Counted from the first letter of the stretch, positions 22,210 through 33,162 are shown. The stretch is 64,000 nt of DNA from Leisingera daeponensis DSM 23529 (GCF_000473145.1 NZ_KI421500.1:372225-436224), one strand, 5' to 3'. The notes: generated by a model from the sequence alone, not told the origin. Translations and numbers: made by a program.

Positions 22210-22713
22210 TTGGGCCGCAGGTTCAGAGGCGAAAGCCACCACAAGGTGGACAGCAAGGGGCGGGTGTCAATCCCCGCCTCTTTCCGCCGTGTGCTGGAGG
22301 CCTCCGACCCCAATTGCGATCCCGGCGGCAACCCCGAGCTGGTGATCGTCTACGGCGACCACCGCCGCCAGTTTCTGGAATGCTACACGATGGAGGCGAT
22401 CGAGGAGGTCGACGCCAAGATCGCCGCATTGCCCCGCGGCTCCAAGGGCCGCAAGATCCTTGAGCGCATGTTCAACGGCCAATCCTTGCCGACCACCGTC
22501 GATGAGACCGGCCGCCTTGTCCTGCCCGCGAAACTGCGGCAGAAGATTGGGCTGGAGGGCGAGGCCTTCTTCATCGCCTCCGGCGATACCTTCCAGATCT
22601 GGAAGCCCGAGACCTACGAAGAGGTCGAGATGGCCGAAGCCGAGAAGCTGATGGAAGAGCTCCCGGAAGACTTCGACCCCCTTGAATTCCTAGACGGCGC
22701 CGGAGGCGCATAG
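22210..22713 (+). CDS. mraZ: Transcriptional regulator MraZ
   Basis: A 167-residue MraZ with two SpoVT/AbrB-like repeats (RFRGESHHKVDSKGRVSIPASF and LPTTVDETGRLVLPAKL). MraZ binds repeated TGGGN boxes and represses its own dcw operon in E. coli. The start is taken as TTG at 22210, giving (M)GRRFRGES as in relatives, with AAAGGA about eight bases upstream; longer readings would begin in the leader RNA. The C-terminal tail is acidic (EKLMEELPEDFDPLEFLDG). It is three bases from rsmH. Confidence 0.93.
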   Translation: MGRRFRGESHHKVDSKGRVSIPASFRRVLEASDPNCDPGGNPELVIVYGDHRRQFLECYTMEAIEEVDAKIAALPRGSKGRKILERMFNGQSLPTTVDETGRLVLPAKLRQKIGLEGEAFFIASGDTFQIWKPETYEEVEMAEAEKLMEELPEDFDPLEFLDGAGGA

Positions 22714-22716
22714 ATC

Positions 22717-23709
22717 ATGACGGACCGCCCCTCTGCTCCTTCCGGTCCCCACATCCCCGTTCTGCTGAGGCCGCTGCTCAAGGCGGTGGCGCCGGTTTCC
22801 GGCCGCTGGCTCGATGGCACCTTTGGCGCCGGCGGCTACACCCGCGGCCTTCTGGAAGCCGGGGCCGATCAGGTGATTGCGGTTGACCGCGACCCGCTGG
22901 CCTTTGAACTGGCGAAACCCTGGGCGGGGCAGTACGGCGACCGCCTGATCCTGCAGCAGGGGGTGTTCTCGCGCATGGACGAATACGCCCAGGACCTCGA
23001 TGGCGTGGTGCTGGACCTCGGCGTCTCCTCTATGCAGCTGGATCTGGCCGAACGCGGCTTCTCCTTCATGAAGGACGGCCCCCTGGACATGCGGATGTCG
23101 CAGTCTGGCCCCTCCGCCGCCGACCTGATCGCGGAACTGACCGAGGCCCAGATCGCCGATATCCTGTTCCACTACGGCGAGGAGCGCGCCAGCCGCCGCA
23201 TCGCCAGGGCGATTGTCCGCGAGCGCGAGGCCGAGCCGATCACCACCACCCTGCGCCTTGCCGGCATCATCGAAAGCTGCCTGCCGCGCCCCAAGCCCGG
23301 CCAGTCGCACCCCGCGACCCGCAGCTTCCAGGGCCTGCGCATCGCGGTGAACGCCGAATATGAGGAACTGTTCGAGGGCCTTCTGGCCGCCGAACGCGCG
23401 CTGAAGCCCGGCGGGCTGTTGGCGGTCGTGACCTTCCACTCGGTTGAGGACCGCATGGTCAAACGCTTCTTCCAGCACCGCGCGGGCAAGAGCGGCCGCG
23501 CCAACCGCTATGCGCCGGAGCAGGAAGAAACCCCCGCCCAGTTCGAGCTGGTCACCCGCAAGGCGGTTGGCCCGGACGAGCAGGAACTGGCCGAAAACCC
23601 CCGCGCCCGTTCCGCCCGCTTGCGGGTCGGGCGCCGCACGAATGCCGCACCGGGGCCGATCTCGGCCAAGGAGCTTGGAATGCCGCAGCTGAAAGAGACG
23701 CCTAAATGA
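22717..23709 (+). CDS. rsmH: 16S rRNA m4C1402 methyltransferase RsmH (MraW)
   Basis: A 330-residue S-adenosylmethionine-dependent methyltransferase that modifies N4 of C1402 in 16S rRNA. Motifs include [13 protein letters not shown] at the start, [14 protein letters not shown] for the cofactor, [24 protein letters not shown], and the C-terminal [13 protein letters not shown]. Length is usual. It is the second dcw gene, three bases after mraZ and overlapping ftsL by four bases (ATGA). Confidence 0.97.
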   Translation: MTDRPSAPSGPHIPVLLRPLLKAVAPVSGRWLDGTFGAGGYTRGLLEAGADQVIAVDRDPLAFELAKPWAGQYGDRLILQQGVFSRMDEYAQDLDGVVLDLGVSSMQLDLAERGFSFMKDGPLDMRMSQSGPSAADLIAELTEAQIADILFHYGEERASRRIARAIVREREAEPITTTLRLAGIIESCLPRPKPGQSHPATRSFQGLRIAVNAEYEELFEGLLAAERALKPGGLLAVVTFHSVEDRMVKRFFQHRAGKSGRANRYAPEQEETPAQFELVTRKAVGPDEQELAENPRARSARLRVGRRTNAAPGPISAKELGMPQLKETPK

Positions 23710-24056
23710 AGACCCTGCTGTATGCCGCAACTTGTCTGGCTGTGTTCGGCCTTGCCTTTTGGGCCTACCGCGAAAATTACGCCACCCAGCAGGTGCTGAA
23801 GGAAACCCGCGCCCTGCAGCAGCAGATCGGCGCGGCGCAGGTCCGGCTCAGCGTGCTGCGCGCCGAATGGGCCTATCTGAACCGCCCGCAGCGGCTGCGC
23901 GATCTCGCCGACATCAATTTCGACCGCCTCGGCCTCCTGCCGCTGCGCCCGGATCAGTTCGGGCGGGTGGATGAGGTCTCCTACCCGGTGCTGCCGGACC
24001 TGGAAATCACCAACGAGGTCGAGGTTTCGGGCCTGAACCTGAGGACGCAGCCATGA
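23706..24056 (+). CDS. ftsL: Cell division protein FtsL
   Basis: A 116-residue bitopic membrane protein: a short cytoplasmic start, a transmembrane helix at about 3-20 ([19 protein letters not shown]), then a coiled coil ([31 protein letters not shown]) ending in [14 protein letters not shown], the typical alphaproteobacterial FtsL pattern. It bridges FtsB/FtsQ and the FtsWI synthase in the divisome. Identification rests on this pattern and on its place between rsmH and ftsI, overlapping each by four bases. Confidence 0.9.
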   Translation: MKTLLYAATCLAVFGLAFWAYRENYATQQVLKETRALQQQIGAAQVRLSVLRAEWAYLNRPQRLRDLADINFDRLGLLPLRPDQFGRVDEVSYPVLPDLEITNEVEVSGLNLRTQP

Positions 24057-25837
24057 TCCGCACACCGCTCCGCCCGCTGGCCCGTGTCCTTCATGCCCGC
24101 GCAACCGGCGCCAACCCGGACGCGATCGAACGCGAAAACCTTAGCCTGCGCCATCAGGAGATGCAGGTGCAGGCCCGCCAGCGCGCCGAGGGGCGGCTCT
24201 TAGTGCTGGGGCTGTTCTTTGTCTGTGCCTTCGGGGCGATCATTGCCCGCATGGCGATGACGGCAGTGTCGGAACCGGCAGAGCCCGTGGCCAGCGTGCC
24301 GGGCAGCGCCATCGCCATGCAGCGCGCCGATATCGTCGACCGCGAAGGGCGCCTGCTGGCCACCAATTTCGAAACCCATTCCCTTTATGCCCAGCCGCCG
24401 CAGATGATCGACCCCATCGGGGCGGCGGAAAAGCTGGTGGAAATCTTCCCCGACCTCGACCGCGAGCGGCTGATCAAGGATTTCACCGGCAAGCGCAAGT
24501 TCCTGTGGGTAAAGAAGAAAATCAGCCCCGAACAGCTTCAGGCGGTGCATGACATCGGCGATCCCGGCCTGATGTTCGGCCCGCGTGAGATGCGGCTTTA
24601 CCCGAACGGCAGCCTGGCCGCGCATGTGCTGGGCGGCGCCGGTTTCGGCAAGGAGGGTGTGAACGCCGCCGAGGTGATCGGCGTTGCCGGTGTCGAACGC
24701 CAGTTTGACGACTACCTGCGCGACCCGGCCAACGCGGGCAAGCCGCTGCAGCTGTCGCTGGACCTCACCGTGCAGGCGGCCGCCGAGCAGGTGCTTTACG
24801 GCGGCATGAAGCTGATGAACGCCAAGGGGGCCACCTCGATCCTGATGGATGCCCATACCGGCGAGGTGATCTCGGTGGTCTCCTTCCCGGACTTCGATCC
24901 CAACGACCGTCCGCGCCCGCCGACCTCCGGTTTCGATCCCTCTGACAGCCCGCTGTTCAACCGCGCGGTGCAGGGCGTGTATGAGCTTGGCTCCACCTTC
25001 AAGATATTCACCGCCGCGCAGGCGATGGATCTGGGGCTGGTGGGCGCCGACACGGTGATCGACACCCGCGGGCCGCTGCGCTGGGGCCGCTTCGCGATCC
25101 GCGATTTCCGCAACTACGGCAACGAGATGTCGGTGACCAAGATCATCGTCAAATCGTCCAACATCGGCACCGCGCGGCTGGCGCAGCAGATCGGGGTGGA
25201 ACGGCAGAAGAGCTTCCTCCAGACGATGGGCATGCTGGACCCGACCCCGTTTGAAATCTCCGAAGCAGCAGGCGGAAAACCCCTCCTGCCGGCCAACTGG
25301 TCGGAGCTGTCGGCGATGACCATTTCCTACGGCCACGGCATCTCCACCACGCCGATGCACCTGGCCGCGGGCTATGCCGCTGTGGCCAACGGCGGCCGCT
25401 ATGTGGCGCCGACGATTCTGAAGCGGAACGGCCCGCAGCTGGGCCAGCGCGTGATGAGCGAGGCTTCCGCCGCCGCCGCGCGCAAGATGTTGCGCAAGGT
25501 GGTCAGCGAAGGCACCGCATCTTTTGCCGAGGTCGAGGGCTATCAGGTGGGCGGCAAAACCGGCACCGCCGACAAGCCCAAACCCCGCGGCGGCTATTAC
25601 GAGGACAAGGTGATTGCCACTTTTGCCTCTATTTTCCCGGCACATGACCCGAAATACGTGCTGATCGTGACGCTGGACGAACCCTCCATCATCGCCCACG
25701 GCGAGGAGCGCCGCACCGCCGGCTGGACCGCGGCGCCGGTGGCCGCAGAGATGATCGGCCGCATCGCGCCGCTGGTGGGGCTGCGTCCGCAAGTTGAACC
25801 CGCAGAGGTGACTGGTATAACCCTCACCTCGAACTAA
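24053..25837 (+). CDS. ftsI: Septal peptidoglycan transpeptidase FtsI (PBP3)
   Basis: A 594-residue class B penicillin-binding protein that cross-links septal peptidoglycan with FtsW. An N-terminal cytoplasmic stretch of about 45 residues precedes one transmembrane helix (RLLVLGLFFVCAFGAIIARM). The dimer-like domain (RADIVDREGRLLATN) leads into the transpeptidase domain with the active serine in ELGSTFKIF, SSN in IIVKSSNIGTA and KTGT in VGGKTGTADK. The start overlaps ftsL by four bases. Twenty bases separate it from murE. Confidence 0.97.
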   Translation: MIRTPLRPLARVLHARATGANPDAIERENLSLRHQEMQVQARQRAEGRLLVLGLFFVCAFGAIIARMAMTAVSEPAEPVASVPGSAIAMQRADIVDREGRLLATNFETHSLYAQPPQMIDPIGAAEKLVEIFPDLDRERLIKDFTGKRKFLWVKKKISPEQLQAVHDIGDPGLMFGPREMRLYPNGSLAAHVLGGAGFGKEGVNAAEVIGVAGVERQFDDYLRDPANAGKPLQLSLDLTVQAAAEQVLYGGMKLMNAKGATSILMDAHTGEVISVVSFPDFDPNDRPRPPTSGFDPSDSPLFNRAVQGVYELGSTFKIFTAAQAMDLGLVGADTVIDTRGPLRWGRFAIRDFRNYGNEMSVTKIIVKSSNIGTARLAQQIGVERQKSFLQTMGMLDPTPFEISEAAGGKPLLPANWSELSAMTISYGHGISTTPMHLAAGYAAVANGGRYVAPTILKRNGPQLGQRVMSEASAAAARKMLRKVVSEGTASFAEVEGYQVGGKTGTADKPKPRGGYYEDKVIATFASIFPAHDPKYVLIVTLDEPSIIAHGEERRTAGWTAAPVAAEMIGRIAPLVGLRPQVEPAEVTGITLTSN

Positions 25838-25856
25838 TCCAGGGTAGAGGGCCGCC

Positions 25857-27344
25857 ATGAGCAGCAGCAGACCAGAACAGCCTCTCAGCCAATTGGGGCT
25901 GACCGCCCGCGGCGGCGCCGACCCGCAGATCCGCGGCCTGGCGGTGGACAGCCGCGATGTGCGCGAGGGGTACCTTTTCGCGGCCCTTCCGGGCAGCCAG
26001 GTGCATGGCGCCAAATTCATCCCCGCCGCGCTGGAAAAGGGCGCCTCTGCGATCCTGACCGACGCCGCGGGCGCAGGCATCGCCGCCAAGGTGCTGGACG
26101 AAAGCCACGCCGCCCTGGTGGTGGTCGAGGATCCGCGCCAGACGCTGGCCTATGCCGCCGCCCTGTGGTTCGGCGGCCAGCCGCAGACCGTGGTGGCGGT
26201 GACCGGCACCAACGGCAAGACCTCGGTCGCGACCTTCGTGCGCCAGATCTGGACCGAGCTGGGCCATGAGGCCGTCAACATGGGCACCACCGGCATCGAG
26301 GGCGCCTGGAGCTATCCGCTGGCCCACACCACGCCGGAGCCTATCACCCTGCACCGCGCGCTGGCCGCTGCGGCAGAGGCGGGTGTCACCCATGCGGCGA
26401 TGGAGGCGTCCTCGCACGGGCTGGATCAGCGCCGCCTGGACGGGGTGCAGCTGGCCGCCGCCGGGTTCACCAATTTCACCCAGGACCACCTCGACTATCA
26501 TGAGACGTTTGAGGCCTATTTCGCCGCCAAGGCGGGCCTGTTCCGCCGGGTGCTGCCGGACGAAGGCGTCGCCGTCATCAACATGAACGACCCCCGCGGC
26601 GCCGAGATGCGCGCCGTGGCCGCCGCCCGCGGGCAGGAGGTGATCAGCGTGGGCCGGGGGCTGGGCGACCTCAGCCTGCTGGGCCTGCGCTACGACGGAA
26701 CCGGCCAGGACATGCGCTTTGCCTGGCATGACAAGCCCTATCAGGTGCGCCTCAACCTCATCGGCGGCTTCCAGGCCGAAAACGTGCTGCTCGCCTGCGG
26801 ACTGGCGATTGCCGGCGGCGAGGACCCGGAGCGGGTGTTCGAGACCCTGCCGCACCTGACCACCGTGCGCGGCCGGATGCAGCTGGCGGCGGAGCGCGAC
26901 AATGGCTCTGCCGTGTTTGTCGACTACGCCCACACCCCCGACGCGGTGGCCAGCGCCATCAAGGCGCTGCGCCCGCATGTGCTGGGCCGTCTGATCGCCA
27001 TCGTCGGCGCCGGCGGCGACCGCGACACCAGCAAGCGGCCCCTGATGGGGCAGGCGGCGCATGAGAACGCCGATGTGGTGATCGTCACCGACGACAACCC
27101 CCGCAGCGAGGATCCGGCGGCGATCCGCGCCGCAGTGAAGGGCGGCGCGCCGGGCTGTATCGAGATCGGCGACCGCGCCGAGGCGATCCTGCGCGGCGCC
27201 GACATGCTGGGGCCGGGCGATGCGCTGATCATCTGCGGCAAGGGGCATGAGACCGGCCAGACCGTGGGCGACACCGTGCTGCCCTTTAACGATGTGGAGC
27301 AGGCCAGCATTGCCGTGGCCGCGCTGGACGGGAGGATGGCATGA
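25857..27344 (+). CDS. murE: UDP-MurNAc-L-Ala-D-Glu:meso-diaminopimelate ligase MurE
   Basis: A 495-residue ATP-dependent ligase adding the third stem-peptide residue. The ATP loop is VTGTNGKTSVATF; HEAVNMGTTG and HAAMEASSHGLDQ follow; and the substrate motif DDNPRSEDPAAIR is the DNPR type that selects meso-diaminopimelate, as expected for a Gram-negative wall. It starts 19 bases after ftsI and overlaps murF by four bases, so synthesis of the two ligases is probably coupled. Confidence 0.97.
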   Translation: MSSSRPEQPLSQLGLTARGGADPQIRGLAVDSRDVREGYLFAALPGSQVHGAKFIPAALEKGASAILTDAAGAGIAAKVLDESHAALVVVEDPRQTLAYAAALWFGGQPQTVVAVTGTNGKTSVATFVRQIWTELGHEAVNMGTTGIEGAWSYPLAHTTPEPITLHRALAAAAEAGVTHAAMEASSHGLDQRRLDGVQLAAAGFTNFTQDHLDYHETFEAYFAAKAGLFRRVLPDEGVAVINMNDPRGAEMRAVAAARGQEVISVGRGLGDLSLLGLRYDGTGQDMRFAWHDKPYQVRLNLIGGFQAENVLLACGLAIAGGEDPERVFETLPHLTTVRGRMQLAAERDNGSAVFVDYAHTPDAVASAIKALRPHVLGRLIAIVGAGGDRDTSKRPLMGQAAHENADVVIVTDDNPRSEDPAAIRAAVKGGAPGCIEIGDRAEAILRGADMLGPGDALIICGKGHETGQTVGDTVLPFNDVEQASIAVAALDGRMA

Positions 27345-28741
27345 CGCTCTGGACCGCAAATGAGGCCGCCGCCGCCACCGGCGGGCGGGCGCAGGGGGAC
27401 TGGGCTGTCTCCGGCCTGTCGATCGACACCCGGACCATCGCGCCCGGCGATATGTTTGTTGCCCTGAAGGCCGCACGCGACGGCCATGACTTCGTGGCGC
27501 AGGCGCTGGAAAAAGGCGCAGGCGCGGCGCTGGTCTCCCGTGTGCCTGAGGGCGTTCCAGCGGATGCGCCGCTGCTGATCGTGGACGATGTGCAGGCGGG
27601 GCTGGAGGCCTTGGGCAAGGCGTCGCGCGCCCGCACAGATGCCAAGGTCGTGGCCGTCACCGGCTCGGTCGGCAAAACCTCGACCAAGGAGATGCTGGCG
27701 CGGATGCTGTCGGATCAGGGCCGCACCCATGCTGCGGTCGCCAGCTACAACAACCACTGGGGCGTGCCGCTGACTTTGGCGCGGATGCCGCGCGATACCG
27801 AATATGCGGTGATCGAAATCGGCATGAACCACCCGGGCGAGATCGCGCCGCTGGCAATACAGGCGCGTCCGCATGTGGCGATGGTGACCACTGTCGCCGC
27901 GGTGCATCTGGAGGCGTTTGATAACGTCGAGGGCATCGCCCGCGAGAAAGCCGCGATCATGGAAGGGCTGGAGCCCGGCGGCGCCGCGGTGCTGAACGCC
28001 GATATCGCCGAAGCGCATGTGCTGCGCGATGTGGCCTCGGATCTGGGCGTCTCTGCCCGCTGGTTCGGCGAGAGCGCTTCGGACTACACCCTGCGCTCTG
28101 CCGGGATCGAAGGCGAGGAGACCGTCGCCCGCGCCACCGCAAACGGACGGGAAGTTGAGCTGCATATTCAATCGCTTGGCGCGCATTTTGCGATGAACGC
28201 CTTGGGCGCGCTGGCCTGTGTCGAGGCGCTGGGGGCCGATCCGGTCAAAGCAGCCGGAAGCCTCGCCCTGTGGTCCCCGGTCAAGGGCCGCGGCGTGCGC
28301 GAGGCGATCCGGCTGGAGAGCGGCACCATCACCCTGCTGGACGACAGCTACAACGCCAACCCGACCTCGATGGCGGCGGCGCTGGCGGTGCTGGCGGCCA
28401 CGCCGGGGCAGGGCCGGCGGATCGCCTATGCGGGCGACATGAAGGAGCTTGGCCCGCAGGAAGTGGAACTGCACGCCGGGCTGGCGGATCTGGATGCGGT
28501 CAAAGGCATCGACAAGATTCACTGCATCGGGCCGCTGATGCGGGCGCTGCACGAGGCCCTGCCGGAAGGCAAGCGCGGCGGCTGGTATCAGACCAGCGCC
28601 GAAGCCGTGCCGGGGCTGGCCAGCGAAATCCAGGGCGGCGATATCGTGCTGGCCAAGGGCTCTTTGAGCATGGCGCTGGCCAAGATCGTTGACGGCATCC
28701 GCGAAATGGGTCACTCCGGCCCCAACTCAGAAAACGCGTAA
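27341..28741 (+). CDS. murF: UDP-MurNAc-tripeptide:D-Ala-D-Ala ligase MurF
   Basis: A 466-residue Mur ligase that adds D-Ala-D-Ala to complete the UDP-MurNAc-pentapeptide. The ATP loop is [14 protein letters not shown], followed by [22 protein letters not shown] and the C-terminal-domain [11 protein letters not shown], all standard MurF motifs. It overlaps murE by four bases and is followed by mraY after 22 bases. Confidence 0.97.
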   Translation: MTLWTANEAAAATGGRAQGDWAVSGLSIDTRTIAPGDMFVALKAARDGHDFVAQALEKGAGAALVSRVPEGVPADAPLLIVDDVQAGLEALGKASRARTDAKVVAVTGSVGKTSTKEMLARMLSDQGRTHAAVASYNNHWGVPLTLARMPRDTEYAVIEIGMNHPGEIAPLAIQARPHVAMVTTVAAVHLEAFDNVEGIAREKAAIMEGLEPGGAAVLNADIAEAHVLRDVASDLGVSARWFGESASDYTLRSAGIEGEETVARATANGREVELHIQSLGAHFAMNALGALACVEALGADPVKAAGSLALWSPVKGRGVREAIRLESGTITLLDDSYNANPTSMAAALAVLAATPGQGRRIAYAGDMKELGPQEVELHAGLADLDAVKGIDKIHCIGPLMRALHEALPEGKRGGWYQTSAEAVPGLASEIQGGDIVLAKGSLSMALAKIVDGIREMGHSGPNSENA

Positions 28742-28763
28742 GAAGAACGAGGGAAGGGCCAGG

Positions 28764-29846
28764 ATGCTCTATTGGCTGACCGCTTTGTCGGACGGGGGGG
28801 ATTTTTACAACCTGTTCCGCTATATCACATTCCGCGCAGGCGGCGCCTTTTTGACCGCGCTGATCTTCGGCTTCCTGTTCGGCAAGCCGCTGATCAACGT
28901 GCTGCGCAAACGGCAGGGCAAGGGCCAGCCGATCCGCAACGACGGGCCGGAGGGGCATTTCAGCAAGGCGGGCACCCCGACCATGGGGGGCTTGCTGATC
29001 GTCGGAGCGCTGCTGACCGCAACCCTGATGTGGGCGCGCTGGGATAACCCCTTTGTCTGGCTGGTCCTGTTCGTGACCATGGCCTATGGCCTCATCGGTT
29101 TTGCCGACGATTACGCCAAGGTTTCCAAGCAGAACACCAAGGGCGTGCCGGGCAAGGTGCGGCTGCTTTTGGGGGTGCTGATCGCGGTGACCGCCTCGCT
29201 GTGGGCCGCGGCCTATCACCCGGAGCCGCTGCAGAACCAGCTGGCGCTGCCGGTGTTCAAGGACACGCTGATCAATCTCGGGATCTTTTATGTGCCGTTT
29301 TCGATCTGCGTGATCGTCGGCGCGGCCAATGCCGTGAACCTGACTGACGGCCTTGACGGTCTGGCAATCATGCCGTCGATGATTGCGGCCGGAACGCTGG
29401 GCGTGATTGCCTATGCGGTGGGGCGGGTCGACTTCACGGAATATCTGGACGTGCATTACGTGCCCGGAACGGGCGAGATCCTGATCTTCACCGCGGCGCT
29501 TTTCGGTGCGGGCCTTGGCTTTTTGTGGTACAACGCGCCGCCTGCGGCGGTGTTCATGGGCGACACCGGCTCGCTCGCCTTGGGCGGCGCACTGGGCGCG
29601 ATTGCAGTCGCCACCAAGCACGAGCTGGTGCTGGCGATTGTCGGCGGCCTGTTCGTGGTCGAGGCGCTGTCGGTGATCATTCAGGTTCTGTACTTCAAGC
29701 GCACCGGGCGGCGGGTGTTCCTGATGGCGCCGATCCATCACCACTACGAAAAGAAGGGCTGGGCGGAGCCGACCATCGTGATCCGCTTCTGGATCATCTC
29801 GCTGATCCTGGCGATGATCGGCCTGGCAACGCTGAAGGTGCGGTAA
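28764..29846 (+). CDS. mraY: Phospho-MurNAc-pentapeptide translocase MraY
   Basis: A 360-residue polytopic membrane enzyme that transfers phospho-MurNAc-pentapeptide to undecaprenyl phosphate, forming lipid I. Catalytic-loop motifs are [25 protein letters not shown] (with the Mg-binding Asp) and the [15 protein letters not shown] loop. Length matches E. coli MraY exactly. The ATG at 28764 has GGAAGG-type purines upstream. It is the last gene of the first dcw segment and a terminator follows. Confidence 0.97.
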   Translation: MLYWLTALSDGGDFYNLFRYITFRAGGAFLTALIFGFLFGKPLINVLRKRQGKGQPIRNDGPEGHFSKAGTPTMGGLLIVGALLTATLMWARWDNPFVWLVLFVTMAYGLIGFADDYAKVSKQNTKGVPGKVRLLLGVLIAVTASLWAAAYHPEPLQNQLALPVFKDTLINLGIFYVPFSICVIVGAANAVNLTDGLDGLAIMPSMIAAGTLGVIAYAVGRVDFTEYLDVHYVPGTGEILIFTAALFGAGLGFLWYNAPPAAVFMGDTGSLALGGALGAIAVATKHELVLAIVGGLFVVEALSVIIQVLYFKRTGRRVFLMAPIHHHYEKKGWAEPTIVIRFWIISLILAMIGLATLKVR

Positions 29847-29907
29847 AGCACACCGTTTGGCCGCCGCGCCGTATCTTCGGCGGGGCAGTTTGAACTCTCT
29901 TTTCTAT

Positions 29908-29942
29908 GGAACCGCCCGGGGCTGCTGCTGCGGGCGGTTTGT
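29908..29942 (+). terminator. Terminator after mraY
   Basis: Stem AACCGCCCG/CGGGCGGTT with a 12-base loop, then TGTCTTTG. It splits dcw transcription before the antisense glsA gene. The remaining bases to 30176 show no gene. Confidence 0.75.
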
Positions 29943-30176
29943 CTTTGAAAATGAAGGCGGCGCCGCCGGAGGGGCGGAGCGTCGGATGACCCTTGCCAAG
30001 GGGCCATGCCCGTCTATCGGCCTGTGCGGGCCCGCCCTGCACCCAATGAGGAGGTGGTCTGAGGGGGCCGGTCTCCTGGTCGTCTCGTTGCAACGCATTG
30101 AACCTAGCGCGGGCGGGTGAAGAACGCGTGAGGGCAGCGTACGCTGGGTGCGCAAAACCCGTGCGGCGCGGGGGGT

Positions 30177-31091
30177 TCAGAACACCGACCAGTCCATCTC
30201 CCGCGCCAGCCGCTCCATCGCTTCGGTGCCGAGCTTGGAATTGCCGTTGTGGTCCAGGCCCGGGGACCAGACCGCGACACTGGCCTTGCCCGGCACGATC
30301 GCCAGAATGCCGCCGCCGACACCGCTTTTGGCGGGCAGGCCGACGCGGTAGGCGAACTCGCCCGACCCGTCGTAATGGCCGCAGGTCAGCATCAAGGCGT
30401 TCAGCCGCCGGACCCGGCCCTGCGACACCAGGCTTGGCCCCTTGTCCGCCCCGATCAGGAAGCGTCCCGCCTTGGCCAGCTGCACCGTCGTCAATTCGGT
30501 GGCGCATTGGTGGAAATAGGTGCCGAGCGTCTTTTCCGGCGTGTTCTTGAGGTTGCCGAAGGACGCCAGGAAGTTGGCAAGGGCAAAGTTGCGGTGCCCG
30601 TGGCGGGTTTCCGAACTGGCCACCGCCTTGTTGATGTGGATGTCCTCGTCGCCGGCCGCAGCGCGGATGAAGCCGAGGATTTCCGCCAGTGCCTCCTTCG
30701 GCTCGCGGCCCGCCAGCAGCTCATCCGTGGTGACGATGGCGCCGGCATTGACAAACGGGTTGCGGGGGCGGCCGCGCTCATGCTCCAGCTGGACGATGGA
30801 GTTGAAGGCGGTGCCGGAAGGCTCGCGCCCGACACGGTTCCACAGCTGGTCGCCTGCACGCCCCAGCGCAATGGCGAGGGTGAACACCTTGGTGATGCTT
30901 TGCGCCGAAAACCGGGTTTGCGCATCGCCTGCGTGAAACAGCTTGCCATCGGCGGTGGCGACCGCGATGGCGAACTGGTCCGGGTCGACCTGGCCGAGTT
31001 CGGGAATATAGCTGGCGACCGCGCCGCGGTCGGTGCGGCCGTGCATCGCTGCGCTGATCCGGTCGAGCAAGTTTTGCATATCCGGTGCCAC
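30177..31091 (-). CDS. glsA: Glutaminase A
   Basis: A 304-residue serine-dependent glutaminase that hydrolyses glutamine to glutamate and ammonia. The beta-lactamase-like active site SxxK is Ser65-Lys68 ([10 protein letters not shown]); further family motifs are [21 protein letters not shown], and the late AKSGVGGGI. Length is normal. It lies antisense between mraY and murD inside the dcw cluster, with its own upstream region of 140 bases. A possible link is supply of glutamate for cell wall precursors, but the reversed orientation argues for independent control. Confidence 0.95.
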   Translation of the reverse strand: MAPDMQNLLDRISAAMHGRTDRGAVASYIPELGQVDPDQFAIAVATADGKLFHAGDAQTRFSAQSITKVFTLAIALGRAGDQLWNRVGREPSGTAFNSIVQLEHERGRPRNPFVNAGAIVTTDELLAGREPKEALAEILGFIRAAAGDEDIHINKAVASSETRHGHRNFALANFLASFGNLKNTPEKTLGTYFHQCATELTTVQLAKAGRFLIGADKGPSLVSQGRVRRLNALMLTCGHYDGSGEFAYRVGLPAKSGVGGGILAIVPGKASVAVWSPGLDHNGNSKLGTEAMERLAREMDWSVF

Positions 31092-31233
31092 GCGCCGCGT
31101 CCTCCTGTTTCCTGCCGGCGAATTTCGGGCATGGGCCGGGGCTTGTCAATCTGACGGCCCCGGCTGAGGGCACTGGCAATGGCCGAAGGGATCGGGTAGC
31201 GGTTTCTGCACGGATTTCGAGGGAGTGCAGGCG

Positions 31234-32631
31234 ATGATCCCGGTCAAAGGATATGAGGGCGCGAAACTGGCGGTTCTGGGGCTGGGACGGTCCGGCCTTG
31301 CCACCGCCCGCGCGGTGCGGGCAGGCGGGGCGGAGGCGCTGTGCTGGGATGACAACCCGGCTGCGCGGGAGGCGGCGGAGGCGGAAGGCTTCACCTGCCG
31401 CGACCTGCATAAGGCCGGTGCCTTTGACGATGTGGCAGCGCTGATCACCTCGCCCGGCATTCCGCATCTCTACCCGAAACCCAATCCGGTGATCCGCGCC
31501 GCGCTGGAGGCGGGCGTGCCGGTGGACAATGACATCGGGCTGTTCTTCCGCTCCTTCGCGGATGCCGACTGGCAGATGCACGACCAGCCGCCGCGGGTGG
31601 TGGCGGTCACCGGCTCCAACGGCAAATCGACCACGGTGGCGCTGCTGCACCATATCCTGCAGGAGGCGGGCCGCGAGAGCCAGCTGGCGGGCAACATCGG
31701 CCGCGGCGTCTTGGACATCGACCCGCCGGGCGAGGGCGGCGTGGTGGTCTTGGAGCTGTCGAGCTATCAGACCGAACTCGCGCGCGCGCTGACCCCGGAT
31801 GTGGCGGTCTTCACCAACCTGTCGCCGGACCACCTGGACCGGCACGGCGGCATGGGCGGCTATTTCGCCGCCAAGCGGCGGCTGTTTGCCGAAGGCGGCC
31901 CGGACCGCGCCGTCATCGGCATCGACGAGGACGAGGGGCTGTTTCTGGCGGGCCAGCTGTCCGAGGGGGCCAGCGACGACCGGGTGATCCGCATTTCCGC
32001 CGCGCGCAAGCTGACGGGGCCGGGCTGGCAGGTCTTTGCCCGCAAGGGGTTCCTGAGCGAGTACCGCAAAGGGCGGCAGGCGGCCTCCATCGACCTGCGG
32101 GAGATGACCGGCCTGCCGGGCGCGCATAACCATCAGAATGCCTGCGCGGCCTATGCGGCGGCGCGCACGCTGGGCCTGGCGCCGCGGGTGATCGGGGATG
32201 CGATGGCGACCTTCCCGGGCTTGCCGCACCGCAGCCAGACCATCGCGGAGGCGGCGGGCGTGCGGTATGTGAATGACAGCAAGGCCACCAACCTCGACAG
32301 CGCGGTCAAAGCCTTGAGCGCCTTCAAGAACATCCGCTGGATCTGCGGCGGCTTGGAGAAGGACGGCGGGCTGGAGGCGCTGAAGGGGCAGACCGGCAAT
32401 GTGCAAAAGGCCTATGTGATCGGCCGCGAGGCGGCGGGATTTGCCCTGCAGCTGGATGTGGAGGCCGAGGTCTGCACCACGATGGCGGCGGCGGTGGAGC
32501 GCGCGATGGCGGATGCGCAGGCGGGCGACACCGTGCTGCTGGCGCCGGCGGCGGCGAGTTTCGACCAGTACGACAATTTCGAGCAGCGCGGCGAGGATTT
32601 CGTCGCTGAAGTGAAGAAGCGGCTGGGGTGA
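31234..32631 (+). CDS. murD: UDP-MurNAc-L-Ala:D-glutamate ligase MurD
   Basis: A 465-residue Mur ligase that adds D-Glu. The N-terminal domain reads [17 protein letters not shown]; the ATP loop is [13 protein letters not shown]; then [22 protein letters not shown] and [12 protein letters not shown], all typical of MurD. The ATG at 31234 was chosen over a GTG nine bases earlier because GAGGGAG is well placed for it. It restarts the dcw series after the antisense glsA gene and so needs a promoter in 31092-31233. Confidence 0.97.
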   Translation: MIPVKGYEGAKLAVLGLGRSGLATARAVRAGGAEALCWDDNPAAREAAEAEGFTCRDLHKAGAFDDVAALITSPGIPHLYPKPNPVIRAALEAGVPVDNDIGLFFRSFADADWQMHDQPPRVVAVTGSNGKSTTVALLHHILQEAGRESQLAGNIGRGVLDIDPPGEGGVVVLELSSYQTELARALTPDVAVFTNLSPDHLDRHGGMGGYFAAKRRLFAEGGPDRAVIGIDEDEGLFLAGQLSEGASDDRVIRISAARKLTGPGWQVFARKGFLSEYRKGRQAASIDLREMTGLPGAHNHQNACAAYAAARTLGLAPRVIGDAMATFPGLPHRSQTIAEAAGVRYVNDSKATNLDSAVKALSAFKNIRWICGGLEKDGGLEALKGQTGNVQKAYVIGREAAGFALQLDVEAEVCTTMAAAVERAMADAQAGDTVLLAPAAASFDQYDNFEQRGEDFVAEVKKRLG

Positions 32632-32718
32632 GGGGAGCGGCGAAGGGGCTTCAGGCTCGCCCAGGCGGAAAAACTCCCAACGCTCCGCTGCCGGTCCGCC
32701 AGCGGCGGTGGCCGAGCG

Positions 32719-33162
32719 TCAGTCAGGGGCGGGCTTTGCCGTCTCTTCTGACAGGATGCCGAAGTAACCGGGCAGGATGTCAAGCAGGCGCTGGCGGCCT
32801 TCTGCGGTGAGAAAGACCTCCTTGGAGCGCCCGTCCGTCCGGCTTGCAGCGAGCGTTATCAGGCAGTCCTGCTCCAGCGCGTGCAAGGTTCTGCTGAGCA
32901 CTGGCTTGGAGATATCTATCCGCTGCGCGATTTCATTCGGGGTCAGCGACTGGCGCTGCGGCTCCCGGTCGATCACGATCAGCACCAGGAACCGCAGCTG
33001 CGACAGCCCATGGGCGGCAAAATAGCTGTCGAGCCTGCGGATGAGAAGGCTGGCGCGCCGCATCATCACCAGGGCGCCGGTGATGCGCGCAGGGTCCGCG
33101 CCGCAGGGGGCGGCGTAGGCTTCGACCATCTGCTGCGACGGGAGGTCCTTGAGGAAAAACAC
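32719..33162 (-). CDS. MarR family transcriptional regulator
   Basis: A 147-residue winged-helix repressor. The core SQLRFLVLIVIDREP...LTPNEIAQRIDISKPVLSRTLHALEQDCLITLAASRTDGRSKEVFLTAEGRQ follows the MarR plan, including the DxR wing. It lies seven bases after the antibiotic-biosynthesis-monooxygenase gene in the same direction and so is probably co-transcribed with it. An inverted repeat upstream of that gene is the likely operator. Effector unknown. Confidence 0.88.
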   Translation of the reverse strand: MFFLKDLPSQQMVEAYAAPCGADPARITGALVMMRRASLLIRRLDSYFAAHGLSQLRFLVLIVIDREPQRQSLTPNEIAQRIDISKPVLSRTLHALEQDCLITLAASRTDGRSKEVFLTAEGRQRLLDILPGYFGILSEETAKPAPD

